Assembly: GCA_014218235.1 (NCBI GenBank)
Contig: CM024753.1
Location: forward strand, 1,178,001 to 1,242,000
DNA: 64,000 nt
Source of the DNA: Colocasia esculenta
Lineage: Eukaryota > Streptophyta > Magnoliopsida > Alismatales > Araceae
Direction of reading: 5' to 3'
Positions 21,481 to 34,457 of the stretch are shown one piece after another. The position numbers and the translations under genes were made by a program. The first letter of the stretch is position 1, and each line of letters opens with the position of its first letter. The notes under the pieces are model-generated. The model did no database searches. It was given only the letters and a program-made list of their open reading frames with translations, and was not told where the DNA came from.

Positions 21481-23264
21481 CTGGTCTCCTTTTGAGGGAT
21501 TCGGGGGGTTTGTGTTCTTGTGTGTACTACTTAAATGAGGACGGTTGCTCCTCTTTGTTTGCGCTTGAAAGCTCAAATGAGAGATTTGATTCAGAGGTGT
21601 GGAAAAAAAAAGTGGGTTAGATGTGGAATTAGCAAAGAGGAGAGATTTATGGATAATGGGTGCAAGTAAAGAGATCATATATATGCTTGATAAGAGATTT
21701 GATTCACACTTGTTTGATTGAATAAGTAAGTCGACTTCCGAAAGAGGGGGGGCCGGCAGAGGACTGATTAAGCATGACTTGAGTGTGAGAGTGTCGGAGT
21801 CAGAGACGAGAGATGTAGAAATTTTATTTAGTGGAGTTACATAATTTTTTAATATTTAATTAATTTATATATAATATATCAAGCAAAGTGAGAAAATTAA
21901 CATTAATCGGCTTGACCATGCAAGGTTCAAAGACCCCAAGGGGAGCTAATAATTAACTATAGTATAGTCTTAATAAAGCTACATTTGGTTGAATTGATGG
22001 TAATATGTTAACTAGTAATGTAGGGTCAGTGGCACAGCTCCAATATGGAGCATTGGATATATAAGAAAATCGATTGGAAGTTTGCATATGCTTTCTGGTG
22101 TTTCTTTCCTTAGTTAATGTAGTCCTTCATATAGAGCTTATCATAAATGTGGGGAATTTGCATGTACTGTTTTAATTTGTAGTAATGTTGATTTCAAAGG
22201 ATCCTCCGGCCATTACATGATCTACATCTTGAAGTTATTGGAGTCATATTTGCTGGTTAATCATGTGTTGCAAATTAGAAACTTGTACAGACATTATATT
22301 GAATCAAGATATTTAGCTTTAACTACTTGCGTGTAGCATTATCTCACATTGATCAAGTGATAATTGGTAGTATTTCTAAACTCTACAAAATCAAGTATTC
22401 TATGCCAGTACTTTCTTGTTGGGTTTGCTCTATATAAATTTGACCCTATTAGGTTCTTGAATAGAACTCTTAATTAACATTGTGTTAGTCTCACTGATCA
22501 TTATGATATTGTACATATCATGTATAGAAAAGAATTAAACTCAACCAGTTTGTCTCTTCATGGTTGTTTTCATCAATCCTTTCTACTTGTATCATAATTT
22601 CATCAACAAATAAATGAATGAATGGCTTCTCCACTCAAACCTCATCCACTTAGTTTCAAGTTTATATGTACTAATGAGGCATGGATGAACAATAAAATCC
22701 CTTTTTAATGAGAATAATGTTATAAGAAGGATGGTGATGTTTCAAGGTCTTCTTAATCCATCCATAAAAGCTTGACAAAATACAGTGCTTTAAAACATAT
22801 TTAAGGCTATCTAAGCTTCTTATTAAACCTAAGGAGAATCGAAACCATGGGTGGCATGAGGAGAGAAGAAATATAGCTAGATGTGTATAAGCATACAATA
22901 GGCTTGATCAATAACTTTAATATATGTATGGCTTTTATGATAATACTATCTTTTGTCGCTCAACTAGTATCTATGTGATTGGCTATTATAGCTTGCTACT
23001 TGTTTATCAACATGACTTTTCTCCTTTCAATTCTATTTTGGCAATATTGTTTATCGTTCACATTTTTTTTTAATTCTGATCTTTCAAATTTTGGGAAATA
23101 AGATGAGAACATATCAATCACATTTCTTCATGACCTATAGTCCTTCACTTTGAAGGTAATTACATGGATATCTATGCCTTTAATTAACATCATGTTACAT
23201 GTTAATTGTGAATTGTATTTCACTCATGCTTGATCAAGATACTAGCTAGAAAAGCTATACACCC

Positions 23265-23560
23265 ATGTGGTGGAAAGCCTATAACTTTGAATTGATTTTC
23301 CAATTGACACGTGCGCACCGAAAAGTGGAAAATCTAGTTACTTAGAGTTGTTGTTTCATTGCCACGGGTGCGCCATACATAGTAAGAGAAAGTAACGTTT
23401 ATTAGGTGAAAAGTCTAGTAACTGATCAAGATTTGTCTTCCAAATGGGCATGGGCGCTCCATGCATAGTAAAAGGAAGACATATCTACTTGCTGGAAAGC
23501 CTACTATCTCGGAACTTATCTTTCGATTGACACGCGTGCATCGGACAGTAAAAAAAGTAC
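23265..23560. repeat. Degenerate direct repeats, about 95 bp period
   Basis: A phrase like GGAAAGCCTA-TAACT, then TTTTCCAATTGACACG-GCGC, then AGTAAAAG recurs about three times (near 23270, 23400 and 23500), strongly diverged. No coding potential. Confidence 0.4.
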
Positions 23561-24080
23561 ACACGAGTTTGTGTTTACGGGTGATCTATTTACTATCCAT
23601 CTAGACATATAGTAATCACTTCTCATCTTCTAATACATAGACACGAGAGCATCAGACAAAGATTTTGGATTATACACTAACTTGCAGATGCGAAGGATCG
23701 GATACCAAATTTGACAAACGGATAAGTAGATAAAAAGTACCACTTTTAAGATTTAAAGGCCGCTTCGCCTAGCCACAGTAAAGAGAGGCATTTTGTCGTC
23801 TTAAACTTTATTTCGAGCATCTCCAATAACCTCGGAAAAAAATAATTATTCTCTCAAATTAAGGCACAAATCTATCCACTTAATCTTGGAGGAAAAAAAG
23901 ACATGATGGACACCATATGGGAGACTCCAAACCCCCCCAAAGAAGAGCAAAAATAACTCTATTATTTGAAGAAAAAAGTACCTAATCAAATAATTAAACA
24001 TATTTCGTCAAAATTCGACCAAAATAAAGAAAGAGTGCCAAAAAAATATGGCATATACAACTCATCCTGTCCCCCCACCC

Positions 24081-24661
24081 TCACACACCACCCATGAGGG
24101 GTGGTGGATAACTACGGTTTCTTGTAACCTCAAAACATGAAGAAGAGAGAAGAACTCTGCCAAGAAAGTGGTGTGAATGTGCGGGCGGACTCCCCTCCCC
24201 AACACTGTAACAGCTGCCAAAAAGCGTCCTCCTCCCCCGGAAGACGTCATGCAAGGCTCCTTCCCCGCCTACCCTCGAACTCACCTTCCAATCCCACCCT
24301 CCACCCATCTCTCTCCTCCACGGTCCCCGGCGCTCCGAAGTTTTCTCCATCTGCACCGTCCGCAAAGGAACGGACGGTTCAGATGGGCGCCGGGGAACGG
24401 GTTGGGGGCGACCGGGGACCGGGGGTGGGATGGGGAATTGGACGAGGGGGCTAAGTTTGACCTGCGAAAAGGATGCCCAAAAAGGGAGGCGGGGGGCGCG
24501 CCCGACGGGCTGCCTCCGGTGTCGCCTCCCGACACGTGCCGGTCCGCGAGGAGGCGGGGCGGGACATCGGTTTCTGTCGACCGCAGTTAAAGTCGCATTT
24601 ACCCCTTGCGGTAACCTCATAATTACCGGCGGGCGAGCAGCGCAGCCGCAGCACAAGGGGA

Positions 24662-24694
<33 letters not shown>

Positions 24695-25526
24695 CCACCC
24701 CACCCCCCGCCAGCCAGCCAGCAGTAGCGCCGCCGCTCGAAAGCGAGAGGAGGAGGAGGAGGAGTAGGAGGAGCAGGAGAGAAGGTGTCCGTCCCGGAAA
24801 CCTTCTTCTCGTTGTCCCGGGGTTGTGTGGGGAAGTGGCCGTGGAGAGGCATTCCGGTGGGTACGTGGGCGGTGGAGCACCGCCTTCTTGCTCGAGAAGC
24901 TTTTCCCTTTCGTCACCACCCCCCCTCCCCACCACCCCTGCTCCTTCCTCTGCTGCTGCTGATGGCTAAAAGCTCTGTTCTTTCCTTTGTTTTCTTCTTG
25001 GGTTTGCTGTTTGCAGGAAGCGGGGCCTCCACGTTTCTCTCTCTAGCTCTCTCGCTCTAGCGTCTTTCTTCCTCCTCTCTCCGGGTTACAGTCTGCCACC
25101 TTGCCGGTACCTCGAGGGTAACTTCCGGTTCCTTCCTGCCTTCGTGTTCTTGGAGATATATATATATATGCGTGTTGCTCAAGCTTCTGTGTGGCTTTGT
25201 GGGGTCTTGGAGGATCTCGTTGGAGATCTTCGAAGGGTATGGAAGGATATCCGCGCGCTTCCAGACCTTGGTTCTTTCGTGTTTCGTTGTTCTTGGCCAT
25301 GCTGATATGGTTTTTTTTTGTGTGTTTTTGGTTGTTGGTGTCTGTGCAGGGGGGATGAGATAAAGGTGAGAGGTCGTTTGGTGTCCTTTTGGCGCTATTC
25401 TCTCTTCTCTGTGCTCGCCGTGTTCCCTTCCGAGGGGGCATTAGAGGGGGGGAGGAGGGGCGTGGAGCGGTGAAGGGAGGAAATCTGGAGATCGTCAGTG
25501 GGGGATCGGACGGAGAGGCGACGAGG
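24081..25526 (+). promoter_or_regulatory. Promoter and 5' leader of the HD-Zip IV gene
   Basis: GC-rich sequence rises from about 24180 to the ATG at 25527. It contains a (CAG)n tract at about 24664-24692, poly-pyrimidine segments, and a TTTGCAG acceptor-like site near 25016 that may mark a leader intron. The many overlapping long ORFs on both strands here are Pro/Ser/Arg-rich composition effects. I did not find a perfect L1 box (TAAATGYA), though I could not scan exhaustively. Confidence 0.45.
24664..24692. repeat. (CAG)n microsatellite in HD-Zip IV leader region
   Basis: About ten CAG triplets upstream of the start codon. Predicted poly-Ser, poly-Ala and poly-Cys/Leu stretches across it are artefacts of the triplet repeat. 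Confidence 0.9.
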
Positions 25527-28500
25527 ATGTACGGGGACTTCCACCTAATGCCGTCGACGTCGCCGTCTATCATGCTGATGGGAGGAGGAGGCGGCGGAGG
25601 CAACGTCGGCGGCGGGAGTTCCATCAGTGGCGGCGTTGACGGCGCGACGGGTCCGGTGGGAGACAACAACATGATGCTGATCCAGGCCGGCGCCTCGTCG
25701 TCTACCGCGGCGCTCGTGGACCCCTTCTTCTCGACACCCATCAGAAACCCTAGCCACAGCCTGTCCAGCTTCATGACAGGCCTTCCCCATTTCCATGGCT
25801 TCTCCAACATCATGCCCGTAAAACAACACACACGCTCTCTCTCTCTCTCTCTATGTTGCTGTTGTTGTTTGGCTGCTTGCGCAGTAATGGCGAGTGATCT
25901 TGTCTTGTTGCAGAAGGAGGAAGCAGAGCTGATGATGGGAATGGGGTTGAGCCAGGTCGACGGGGAGATGGAACTCAGCGGCTCGGCAAGCGGCCAGCTC
26001 GACGGCGGCAGCGGTGAGGACCACGACGACGAACTCCTCTTCGCCACCCCACCGCAGAACCAGCAGGGCGCCCAGCAGGCGCAGAACCAAGCGCAGAGCT
26101 CGCAGCAGCAAAACGACCAGCAGCAGAACGGCGACGGCCAGCCAAAGAAGAAGCGCTACCATCGCCACACACCTCACCAGATTCAGGAGATGGAGACGTA
26201 AGAACAAAAAAAGAACATTAATTATATTGCTCTCCTCTAGATATTAGCTAATATATCATTATCTTCTTAGACACACGAATATATATATATATATATATAT
26301 ATAATATGTATGTATGTTCTAGTTCATAAAATATGTATTTTGATCTCGATTCGATCGTTCATATGATGATCATTTCGTTTTGGTATGTTTGGCAGACTTT
26401 TTAAGGAGTGCCCGCACCCGATGACAAGCAGAGGCTCAAGCTGAGTCATGACCTAGGGCTCAAGCCCCGCCAAGTCAAGTTTTGGTTTCAAAACAGACGA
26501 ACCCAGATGAAGGTATAAGAGAGGAATGAGGTCCTGGCCTTCTCCTCCCCTTCGTCCCCCACCAGCTGCAAGCTAGCTAGAGCTTGCTCGATCATGGCCG
26601 CACCCACCTCTCTCTCTCTCAGAAACCCCCACAGTGCCGGGCATGCGCCCCCGCCCTCGCGTAGCGCCCCGTGGGGGCGCCACCGATAACGCTCGATGGG
26701 CACGAAGATCCTCCTGTCCCTGCTCATTTAATGGAGAGAGAGAAGATAGAAAGGCCAGCCATAGTGAGGAGTGGGCTGCGCATCCTCTCGCGCACGTGCC
26801 TTCTCACACGCCTCAAAGACATCTCTACCTCTCTCTCTCTCTCTCTGTTCATCATCTTATTAATCTTGCCTTTGATCTCTCTCTCTCTCTCTCACATATG
26901 TTGCAAGGATCTAATAATAGTAGGAGATTAATGGGTTTGTTTGTGGGGATGTGATGATGCAGGCTCAACAGGACAGGGCGGACAACGCGATGTTGAGGGC
27001 CGAGAACGAGACCCTGAAGACCGAGAACTTCCGTCTCCAAGCTTCCATGCGCAACGTCGTCTGCCCCAACTGCGGCAACGCCGCCGTCCTCGGCGAGGTC
27101 TCGTTCGACGAGCAACATCTTCGCCTGGAGAACGCGCGCCTTAAGGAAGAGGTGGTCTCCAAACCACAGAGCCATCATCTCCCGCCTTTCTACTTAGCTA
27201 AACCAACATTTGGACGCACCGCGACGCACGAGGGAGTGGGCAGCTCTCACGTGCGGATGGGGGCAGGTGACACGAGTCCCGAGGGGGTGGGGTCTCTCCG
27301 TACACGCGCACACGTACGTGAAACCGCGTGGGATCGGTGACACTCGGCGTGTCTGCATGAGTTGACACGTGCATGTGCCCGCCCACAACCACCCAAACCC
27401 CTTCATGCAGAGGGGTTGGTAAACCTTCTCATTAGGGTTCTATATCTTGACATGTCAATTGGAGTGGTCGGATTGGTGGGGGGAAGTGGGTGTTGAGGGA
27501 TTGGTCTCGCACACGATGTTGTTATCCGAACCCTGTTCATGCTTTTATGGGGTAGTAATAACTAGACTCAGGCCGCTTTGTAACCTCTCCAAGAATGGCG
27601 GCCGTACGCCTATGGAGGAAGGTAGTGGTATTATACCAGCTGCTAGCTGACGGGTTTCTTTCTTCTCCGTGTTTTCTTTTTCTGTGTGGTGATGGCAGCT
27701 GGAGCGGCTTTCCTGCGTTATAGCGAGGTATGGCCACCCGGCGCTGCAGCCGGCGCCGGCTACGTCCGCGGGGCTTCTGCTGGCGCCCTCCCTGGACCTG
27801 GACATGGGCGTCTACGCGCGCCACTTCAGCGAGCAGCCCGGCATGGCCGCGGCCTGCGCAGATGTCATGCCCGCCCTGGCTGCCGTCCGCCCGCCGCAGC
27901 TCCTGGGGGCGGCGGTGCAAGGGATGCCCGACGTCCCCGGACAGCTGCACTTCCCCGTCGGCGGGGTGTTCATCGCGGACCAGGACAGGGCGCTGGCGGT
28001 CGACCTGGCGTTGACAGCAGCGGCGCAGCTGTCGAGGTTGTGCCGGGAGGACGCGCCCCTCTGGGTGCGAGGGGGCAGCGACGGGAGCGAGTTGCTGGAT
28101 ATGGAGGTGTTCCAGAGGACGTGCCCGTGGCCGATAGACCTCAACCATCGGCAGCAGCTCGGCGGCGTGGAGATGAGAATAGAAGCTACTAGGGACACCG
28201 CTCTTGTGATCATGAATAGCATCACACTGGCCGACATCTTCTCGGATGTCGTGAGTATATATAGTAGCCACTACTTCACCACAGTTTACACTAGCTAACT
28301 AGCTAAAACTCTCCTTCATGAACCCTGATCACCTGATGCTTGCTGTGACATATGCTTCCATTTATAAGATCTGTATATCCTTAATCACTTCAACTGATCT
28401 CCATTTTTGCAGAACAAATGGGCAGAAATGTTCCCATCCGTCGTCTACAATGCGAGAGCGATTCAGGTCATCGCTACAGGCATCCCCGGCCAAGTGAACG

Positions 28501-31500
28501 GCTCACTTCATCTGGTGAGAGCGTCTACATAGACTTTCATGTTTGAGCTGCAAGTGTTTGTATGATCAATTAATTAATCTCAGGCATGCATGTTCCTCCT
28601 CGGAGGCGTACTTGTCAAATCCTTAACACCTTTCTTCGTCTGCAGATGTATGGAGAGTTCCAGTTTCTGTCTCCCCTGGTGCCCACAAGGGAGGCTTATT
28701 TCTTCAGGTTCTGCCAGCAGAATGCGGAGGAGGGTTCTTGGACGGTGGTAGACTTCCCGGTGGACGGTCTCGGTGATGGTTTCAAGTCCCTTTCCCCAAG
28801 TACAGGCGAAGGCTTTCCGGCTGCATCATCCAGGATATGCCGAATGGCTACTCGAAGGTAATCGCTTGTATATATAGCCGTACGTCTTCTGCAACTGTAT
28901 AGTTCATAGATATATAGAGCTTGGTTTATATATATATATATATGTTCTGCAATTTGTGGATAACATTCTCATAGGCCTGGAATATGGGACTAGTGAAATT
29001 TGGAGAGGAAGAAAAGGCTAAAAAATATCCTTTCTTGCTCCTGCAGTTCATATCCTACTAGACCCATATGGCAACATGACTCAAACCACCGGGAATGTGG
29101 TCTTCGGTATTGGTGTGGCGCAGTTTCTTCTCTCTATATATGAAGGGAAATCTAATGAGCTGTGGGAGGCCACCGATTAGGATTTTCGTAGTGTTTAATG
29201 CATGTGATCAGTAAGCTCCTTTGTTCGTATATGGATATGTAAACCATATTAGGAAACATCTAGAGCTTACATTGGCATGTCCTCAGTTTCATCATTGAGT
29301 GTTGGAAGAGATCTTTTCCAACCAAACTATAGAGTCCTTAAGGAGAGTTGGACACTCAATCATATGCATATTCCCCGCAATTTGCACTTGAAATTTTAGT
29401 ATAGAAGGAAGAAATATACTCACCTCTTGTACTTTTAGATCATTATTCTCCTTAATTTGATGAATCAGATCCTATCTTATAAGATCTTGGTAGGTGGTGT
29501 TATATATCTAAGAAAAGAAACTGATGTCAAGCACCGCCCAGAGGTGTATGAATCTCAATTTGAAACACCTAATGCAACAAAATTGTTGATTTAAACACTC
29601 CGAGAGAGGTTAGTTTATGCGTCGAGAACTGCAATGTCCTTAAGGAGAGTTGGACACTCAATCATATGCATATTCCCCGCAATTTGCACTTGAAATTTTA
29701 GTATAGAAGGAAGAAATATACTCACCCTCTTGTACTTTTAGATCTTTATTCTCCTTAATTTGATGAATCAGAGCCTATCTTAATTATAAGATCTTGGTAG
29801 GTGGTGTTATATATCTAAGAAAAGAAACTGATGTCAAGCACCGCCCAGAGGTGTATGCTTCTCAATTTGAAACACCTAATGCAACAAAATTGTTGATTTA
29901 AACACTCCGAGAGGTTAGATTATGCGTCGAGAACTGCAACACCGAATGCAACAAATTAAGACACGGTGATACAAACAAAGTGTACAGGTGTATATATATA
30001 TGCTTGCTTCCCAAGTTGAAGTGACCAGTGCATTCAAATGTGCTAGAACGTATGCACTAGGGAACATCATGTAGAAATTCTGGTCTCATTTTTGTCTTCT
30101 TCTTTGATGAAGCCTGTTGTTTCTGAGTCCTCCGTCTTCTGTGGCAACCAACGTGGCTTTCCTGTTCTTTCTTTATTTATTTTTTATTTGCATACAGGAC
30201 CCGTCAACATGTTTGTTTAATTTTATGCATAAGTGAATAGGACTTCTTTCCTTGGGTGGACTACAGTCAGGACAAAGTAGCTTTTAGCCGATCACTCTCC
30301 ACATCATCTTATTTTTGATGCATTTACAACAAAAAGAAAGATCTAGGAGTGCATTACTAGTGTGTCTTAGTACTATATACGATTTATGATCATGTATATA
30401 TATATGCAGATATTTCTATATATATGCTTGGAATATAGAAAGCATTTCCCTTTATGTCAAGTATATATACATGGCTATTTATCAATGTTTATTGACAGGG
30501 CAACTATTTTATTGCTATTGTGATATCAATCTCGGCCTCTTGTGTTTGGTAATTTGAAATGCAAGACGGAAGCATAATTAACCTGACCTAGGTGTGGATA
30601 GTTCATGGCTCTACCAAGTGAAGGGTCGAACTTCTAGTCTAGTCAAGCAAGTATTTCTAAAAATAATACCTTTCTAATATTATAGTTCCTTTTCTTCATG
30701 GAGATGAGATGAGGCCAGAAGCCAACGCTTTATAAACCCATAAGGCGTTTCAGATTTATTATTTGATTTATTTATTTCCACAAGCCTAGTTACCTGTATG
30801 AAACTGAGTGCATGATTGTTAGCTTCAATTTAATTATTTTTTCGTCTATGTAGGTCCCTGTTTTTTCCTTTTTTGTTGGAGCTTAAAGCATATTTCTATC
30901 CCTGATAAACTTGCATTAACCTTGGCTCTTTTCTAATTAGTACATGTCCTCTATCTTGGTGGCTTCAAGTTTTCGTTTGTGATCTGTATAGTATAGAATC
31001 GATGATACTAAACAGATTAAGTTTCATTAATGCTTGCATGCTTGTATACATACATTGATATGGGGAAACATTTTCTTTTAGATAACTACAATAGTACGTA
31101 GGGAATTGACCTAATGGATATAGAGAGCAACGGGATTTAGTCCCTCTTTGAACTCCATGTATGTATATATAGGTTCATGATCCTCTTGTGCACTATAGAG
31201 ATTACTCTGATGTTCCGCTTTAGTCTTGCATGCATGTTTCATCGTTCATATATACCCCATCCTTTTTTTTTTTCTTTTTCTTTTGCTTGGATAGAACTCT
31301 TTACCTGTATCAATCTGCACTCAAATTAAAATCTCCTGGGCACATCCCATCTCTTATGGTGTTGATCAATCAAAATCTGGACATGATGTTCCTTCTTCCA
31401 GGTGTCCTGGGCTGATATCTCAGAGGTTGAAGACAAATCTGCCCATCAGATATTCGACCCTTTTATTGTCAATGGCGGGGCCTTCGGAGCACAACGATGG

Positions 31501-33391
31501 TTAACGGTCTTACAGCGCCAGTGCGAGCGTCTGGCGAGCTTGATGGCCAGAAACGTTTCAGATCTTGGAGGTAAAAAAAATAGATTAATCCAAACTACAG
31601 TGAGTACAAGGTCCCCAAAACATGTACAAGATCCTCGACATATATATATGTAGTAAAGTGCATGACTTTATATATAGCATGACCAATTAGTGGGGCTTAG
31701 ATTAATTAGATGAACCTACTGTAGTCATCAATAAGGCATTCTCTTAGCTCAAGTTATAATTCCCTTTGTTGGTCATGATCTCTCAGTTCACATCCACACG
31801 CATAATTATATATTCATGTCAAGATATATAGGTTATGGAGATCAGAATCCACCTTGCCTCTCCTCATGTGTGTCTAGCTCTCTCCTCCCACCCAAAATCA
31901 CCTTTCATATATAATTGCAGTCTTCTTTAATTTGGAAACTAACGATTGCATATATCATGTCATACATTCCAATCATTGAAAACTCCTATATATAATTAGT
32001 AGCTTCTTCAGACTTTTGACAAATAAAAAATTAGCATTAATGACATTTGCATACAAGAGACACTAATTTAATTATCTTTAATTTGCCAACTCCGATCGAG
32101 ATGATCATAGAGGTTACAGATGAGGTCACATATATATATGTCCATGACGGCATCCATGCTATTATATATATATATGCCGTTCACTTCGTGCACGGTCAAA
32201 GTTTCTTGCTCCACCATTGCCTAACGTAACAGGTATATATACTTGTTCCCTTTCCCGATACCTGCAGTCATACCTTCCCCAGAGGCCAGGAGAAACATGA
32301 TGAAGCTGTCTCACCGAATGGTGAGGACCTTCTGTGCCAACATCTGCTTCTCGTCGACGCCATCCTGGACGGCGCTGTCCGACGCCCCCGACGACACCGT
32401 CAGGATCTCCACCCGGAAGAGCGTGGATCCCGGACAGCCCAGCGGCGTCATCCTCTGCGCGGTGTCAACGATTTGGCTTCCCTGCTCTCACGAGGAAGTG
32501 TTTGAGCTGCTTACAGACGAGCAGAGGAGGTCGCAGGTAGGCGAAACAACGGGATCATGCAGTGACATGATCAACTACTCTTTCATAATACACATGCAGT
32601 ACTGTTGCCCAACAGCTTTAATGGGCATTCATGCGATCTTATAATGGGGTTTGCAAACGTACGCCCGGGGGGTTTGTTCTATGTGCAGCTGGACGTGCTC
32701 TCCGGGGGGAACTCGCTGCAAGAGGTCGCGCACATAGCGAATGGCTCGCATCAGAGGAACTGTGTGTCCCTCCTCCGCATAAATGTGAGTACAGTTCTCT
32801 CACTAGAGCACTCCACAACAATATTTCTTTCTCATAATAACACCTCTTGTTTTCGTGTCTGCCTTCATTAAATTGGGTTTGCTCTTTCTGAGCTACACAC
32901 CATGTTTAATACTTCGTCACCTTTCAATTTATTCCCCCCCTGAGGCTTCTTAGCCAGTTAAGGGATCCAAGGTAGTGATGTGCTGAAAACCTTTGATGTG
33001 GCGGACGTACATCACCATTGATGGCCAGTCTCTCTGTTTTTTATTTTTTTTTTGGGTATCATTAAGTTCATAAAGGAGAAGAAACCTTATAAGAGCTGTG
33101 GCTGATGTTAGAATAATAGGGAGAGCCCCCCCTACCTCCCTCACTGAAAGGCTACGTAGGGGCAAATTTAAGGCATGGCATGGAGACACTAGGCCATGGA
33201 ATAAATACGGGACAGCTAGACATGACATGCTATATATCTTCGAGAGATCTTCTGTCTGGGCTCTGCAGTTGTCAACATTGAAAGCCCACAGTAAACCAAA
33301 AGCCTTTAGAAGGGTTGGTCCAAGTCTTCTTCAAGTTATTTCGCTGTACAGTTCACTTGTCAGACATTGCCCTCTTCTACTATAGTCCTCT

Positions 33392-33427
<36 letters not shown>

Positions 33428-33643
33428 CATGCATGTGTATATACGCGTCCTACCTCTTTCTTTCATTTTAACCTCTCTCTCTCTCTCTATGCATATGTAC
33501 GCGTCCTACAGCTTTCCTTCATTTTAACCTCTCTCTCTCTCTCTTTCGACGCGCCATACGTCTGTTCCTTTCATTGCTATGCGTGCTTTCTCTCTCTACG
33601 TGTCTTACTCATGTTCCTTTGCTTGTAGTGCATGTTATTAACT

Positions 33644-33680
<37 letters not shown>

Positions 33681-34272
33681 ATATGCGTCCTACCTGTTTC
33701 TTTCATTGTTATGCTTGTTAATCTCTCTCTCTAATATGCTTCCTACTTGTTTATTCCATTGTTATGCTCCTCTCTCTCTCACGTTGGTGCCATGCATGCA
33801 GGCTTCCAGCAACTCCTCGCAGAATGTAGAGCTCGTGCTGCAAGAGAGCAGCACGCATCCGACGGGGGGCAGCTTCGTCGTCTACGCCAACGTCGATGTC
33901 AACGGCATCCAGCTAGCCATGAGCGGCGACGACCCGTCCTGCATCCCCCTGCTTCCCGTGGGTTTCATCATGGTTCCTGCAGCCGCTCCTCCGGGCTTCA
34001 CCGCCGCAGCACCCAACTCCAGCGGCATCCCTGCAGGCAACGGCAAAGCACCGGCAACCGACTCCATCGGCTGCCTCCTCACTGTCGGTCTCCAGGTGCT
34101 GGCCAGCGCCGTCCCCTCCGCCAAGCTGAACCTCTCCAGCGTCAACGCGATCAACAACCATCTCTGCAACGCAGTCCACCAGATCAGCGCCGCCCTCGGC
34201 TGCGGCGACGGCGGCTGCGGCGCCCATCCGGATCCGGCGGCGGCCGCCCCGCCCAACATCGAGGAGAAGTGA
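25527..34272 (+). CDS. ROC3: HD-Zip class IV homeodomain-START transcription factor (ROC3/HDG5 type)
   Basis: Nuclear DNA-binding regulator of the epidermal HD-Zip IV family. Exons: 25527-25817, 25914-26197, 26396-26512, 26963-27151, 27699-28250, 28413-28514, 28646-28857, 31402-31570, 32268-32536, 32689-32784, 33802-34272, all GT-AG. Domains in order: Gly-rich N-terminus starting MYGDF; homeodomain about 175-235 (KKKRYHRHTPHQIQEMET to VKFWFQNRRTQMK); zipper-loop-zipper with CPNCG about 236-310; START about 385-625; C-terminal SAD ending about residue 917. CPNCG, RLSCVIARYG and the SSNSSQNVELVLQESSTHP block match the ROC3/HDG5 branch best. Two single-base losses break the frame, in the homeodomain exon (26417-26419, CCC run) and in START exon 7 (28791-28797, TTTCCCC). 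Both sit in perfectly conserved text beside homopolymers, so assembly error is likelier than a real pseudogene. Confidence 0.9.
29334..29939. repeat. Tandem duplication in HD-Zip IV intron 7 (2 x about 303 bp)
   Basis: 29334-29635 and 29636-29939 are near-identical direct copies starting GTCCTTAAGGAGAGTTGG and ending GTCGAGAACTGCAA. They differ by a few small indels and substitutions. The duplication lies in the 2.5 kb intron between 28857 and 31402 and has no coding potential. Confidence 0.9.
33386..33778. repeat. Clustered (CT)n microsatellites in HD-Zip IV intron 10
   Basis: Several CT runs (about 33387-33427, 33472-33488, 33530-33544, 33650-33676) are separated by repeats of a CATGCATGTGTATA/GCGTCCTACCTCTTTC-like phrase. 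The intron therefore looks like a degenerate tandem expansion of a CT-plus-spacer unit. It ends at the acceptor before 33802. Confidence 0.8.
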
Positions 34273-34403
34273 AACCGCTGACGGCCGCGATCACTCATTA
34301 GTCTCCCTTGCCTGCTACCTCCGTACAACGCCCTCAGAAGGATGGACCCCCCATATATAGCATAGTTTTGATATAAACTAGTGGCATATACATAGGCGGG
34401 GGA

Positions 34404-34457
34404 TCTGAAATGACGAAAATACCCTCGACTCGTTGAGGGCATTTTAGCCATTTCAGA
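34404..34457 (+). repeat. Hairpin-forming inverted repeat just downstream of HD-Zip IV stop
   Basis: TCTGAAATGACGAAAATACC on the left pairs with GCATTTTAGCCATTTCAGA on the right around a short loop, with few mismatches. It begins about 130 bases after the stop codon, probably in the 3' UTR. About 75 bases further, AACCCTAATCCTAAAAAG and CCTTTTTAGGGTTAGG form a second hairpin of telomere-like sequence. A MITE core or structured 3' UTR are both possible. Confidence 0.55.

Larger units (their letters stand above)
20627..24080. other. Intergenic DNA
   Basis: No supported gene on either strand. It contains a promoter-like block at 21290-21480 and a degenerate repeat at 23265-23560; the rest is AT-rich and unassigned. 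It separates ALG2 from the HD-Zip IV gene and probably includes distal regulatory sequence of the latter. Confidence 0.5.

Noticed and set aside
24081..24935. 284-residue minus-strand ORF upstream of the HD-Zip IV gene
   Set aside because: It runs across a (CAG)n tract and GC-rich leader sequence, giving Leu/Pro/Gly-rich text. No domain, and it overlaps other long ORFs in most frames.
25043..26047. 334-residue minus-strand ORF
   Set aside because: It is the antisense shadow of the first HD-Zip IV exons and leader; Ser/Pro-rich with no recognised family.
27537..28271. 244-residue minus-strand ORF
   Set aside because: Antisense to the GC-rich START-domain exon 27699-28250, whose sense frame is clearly the real one.
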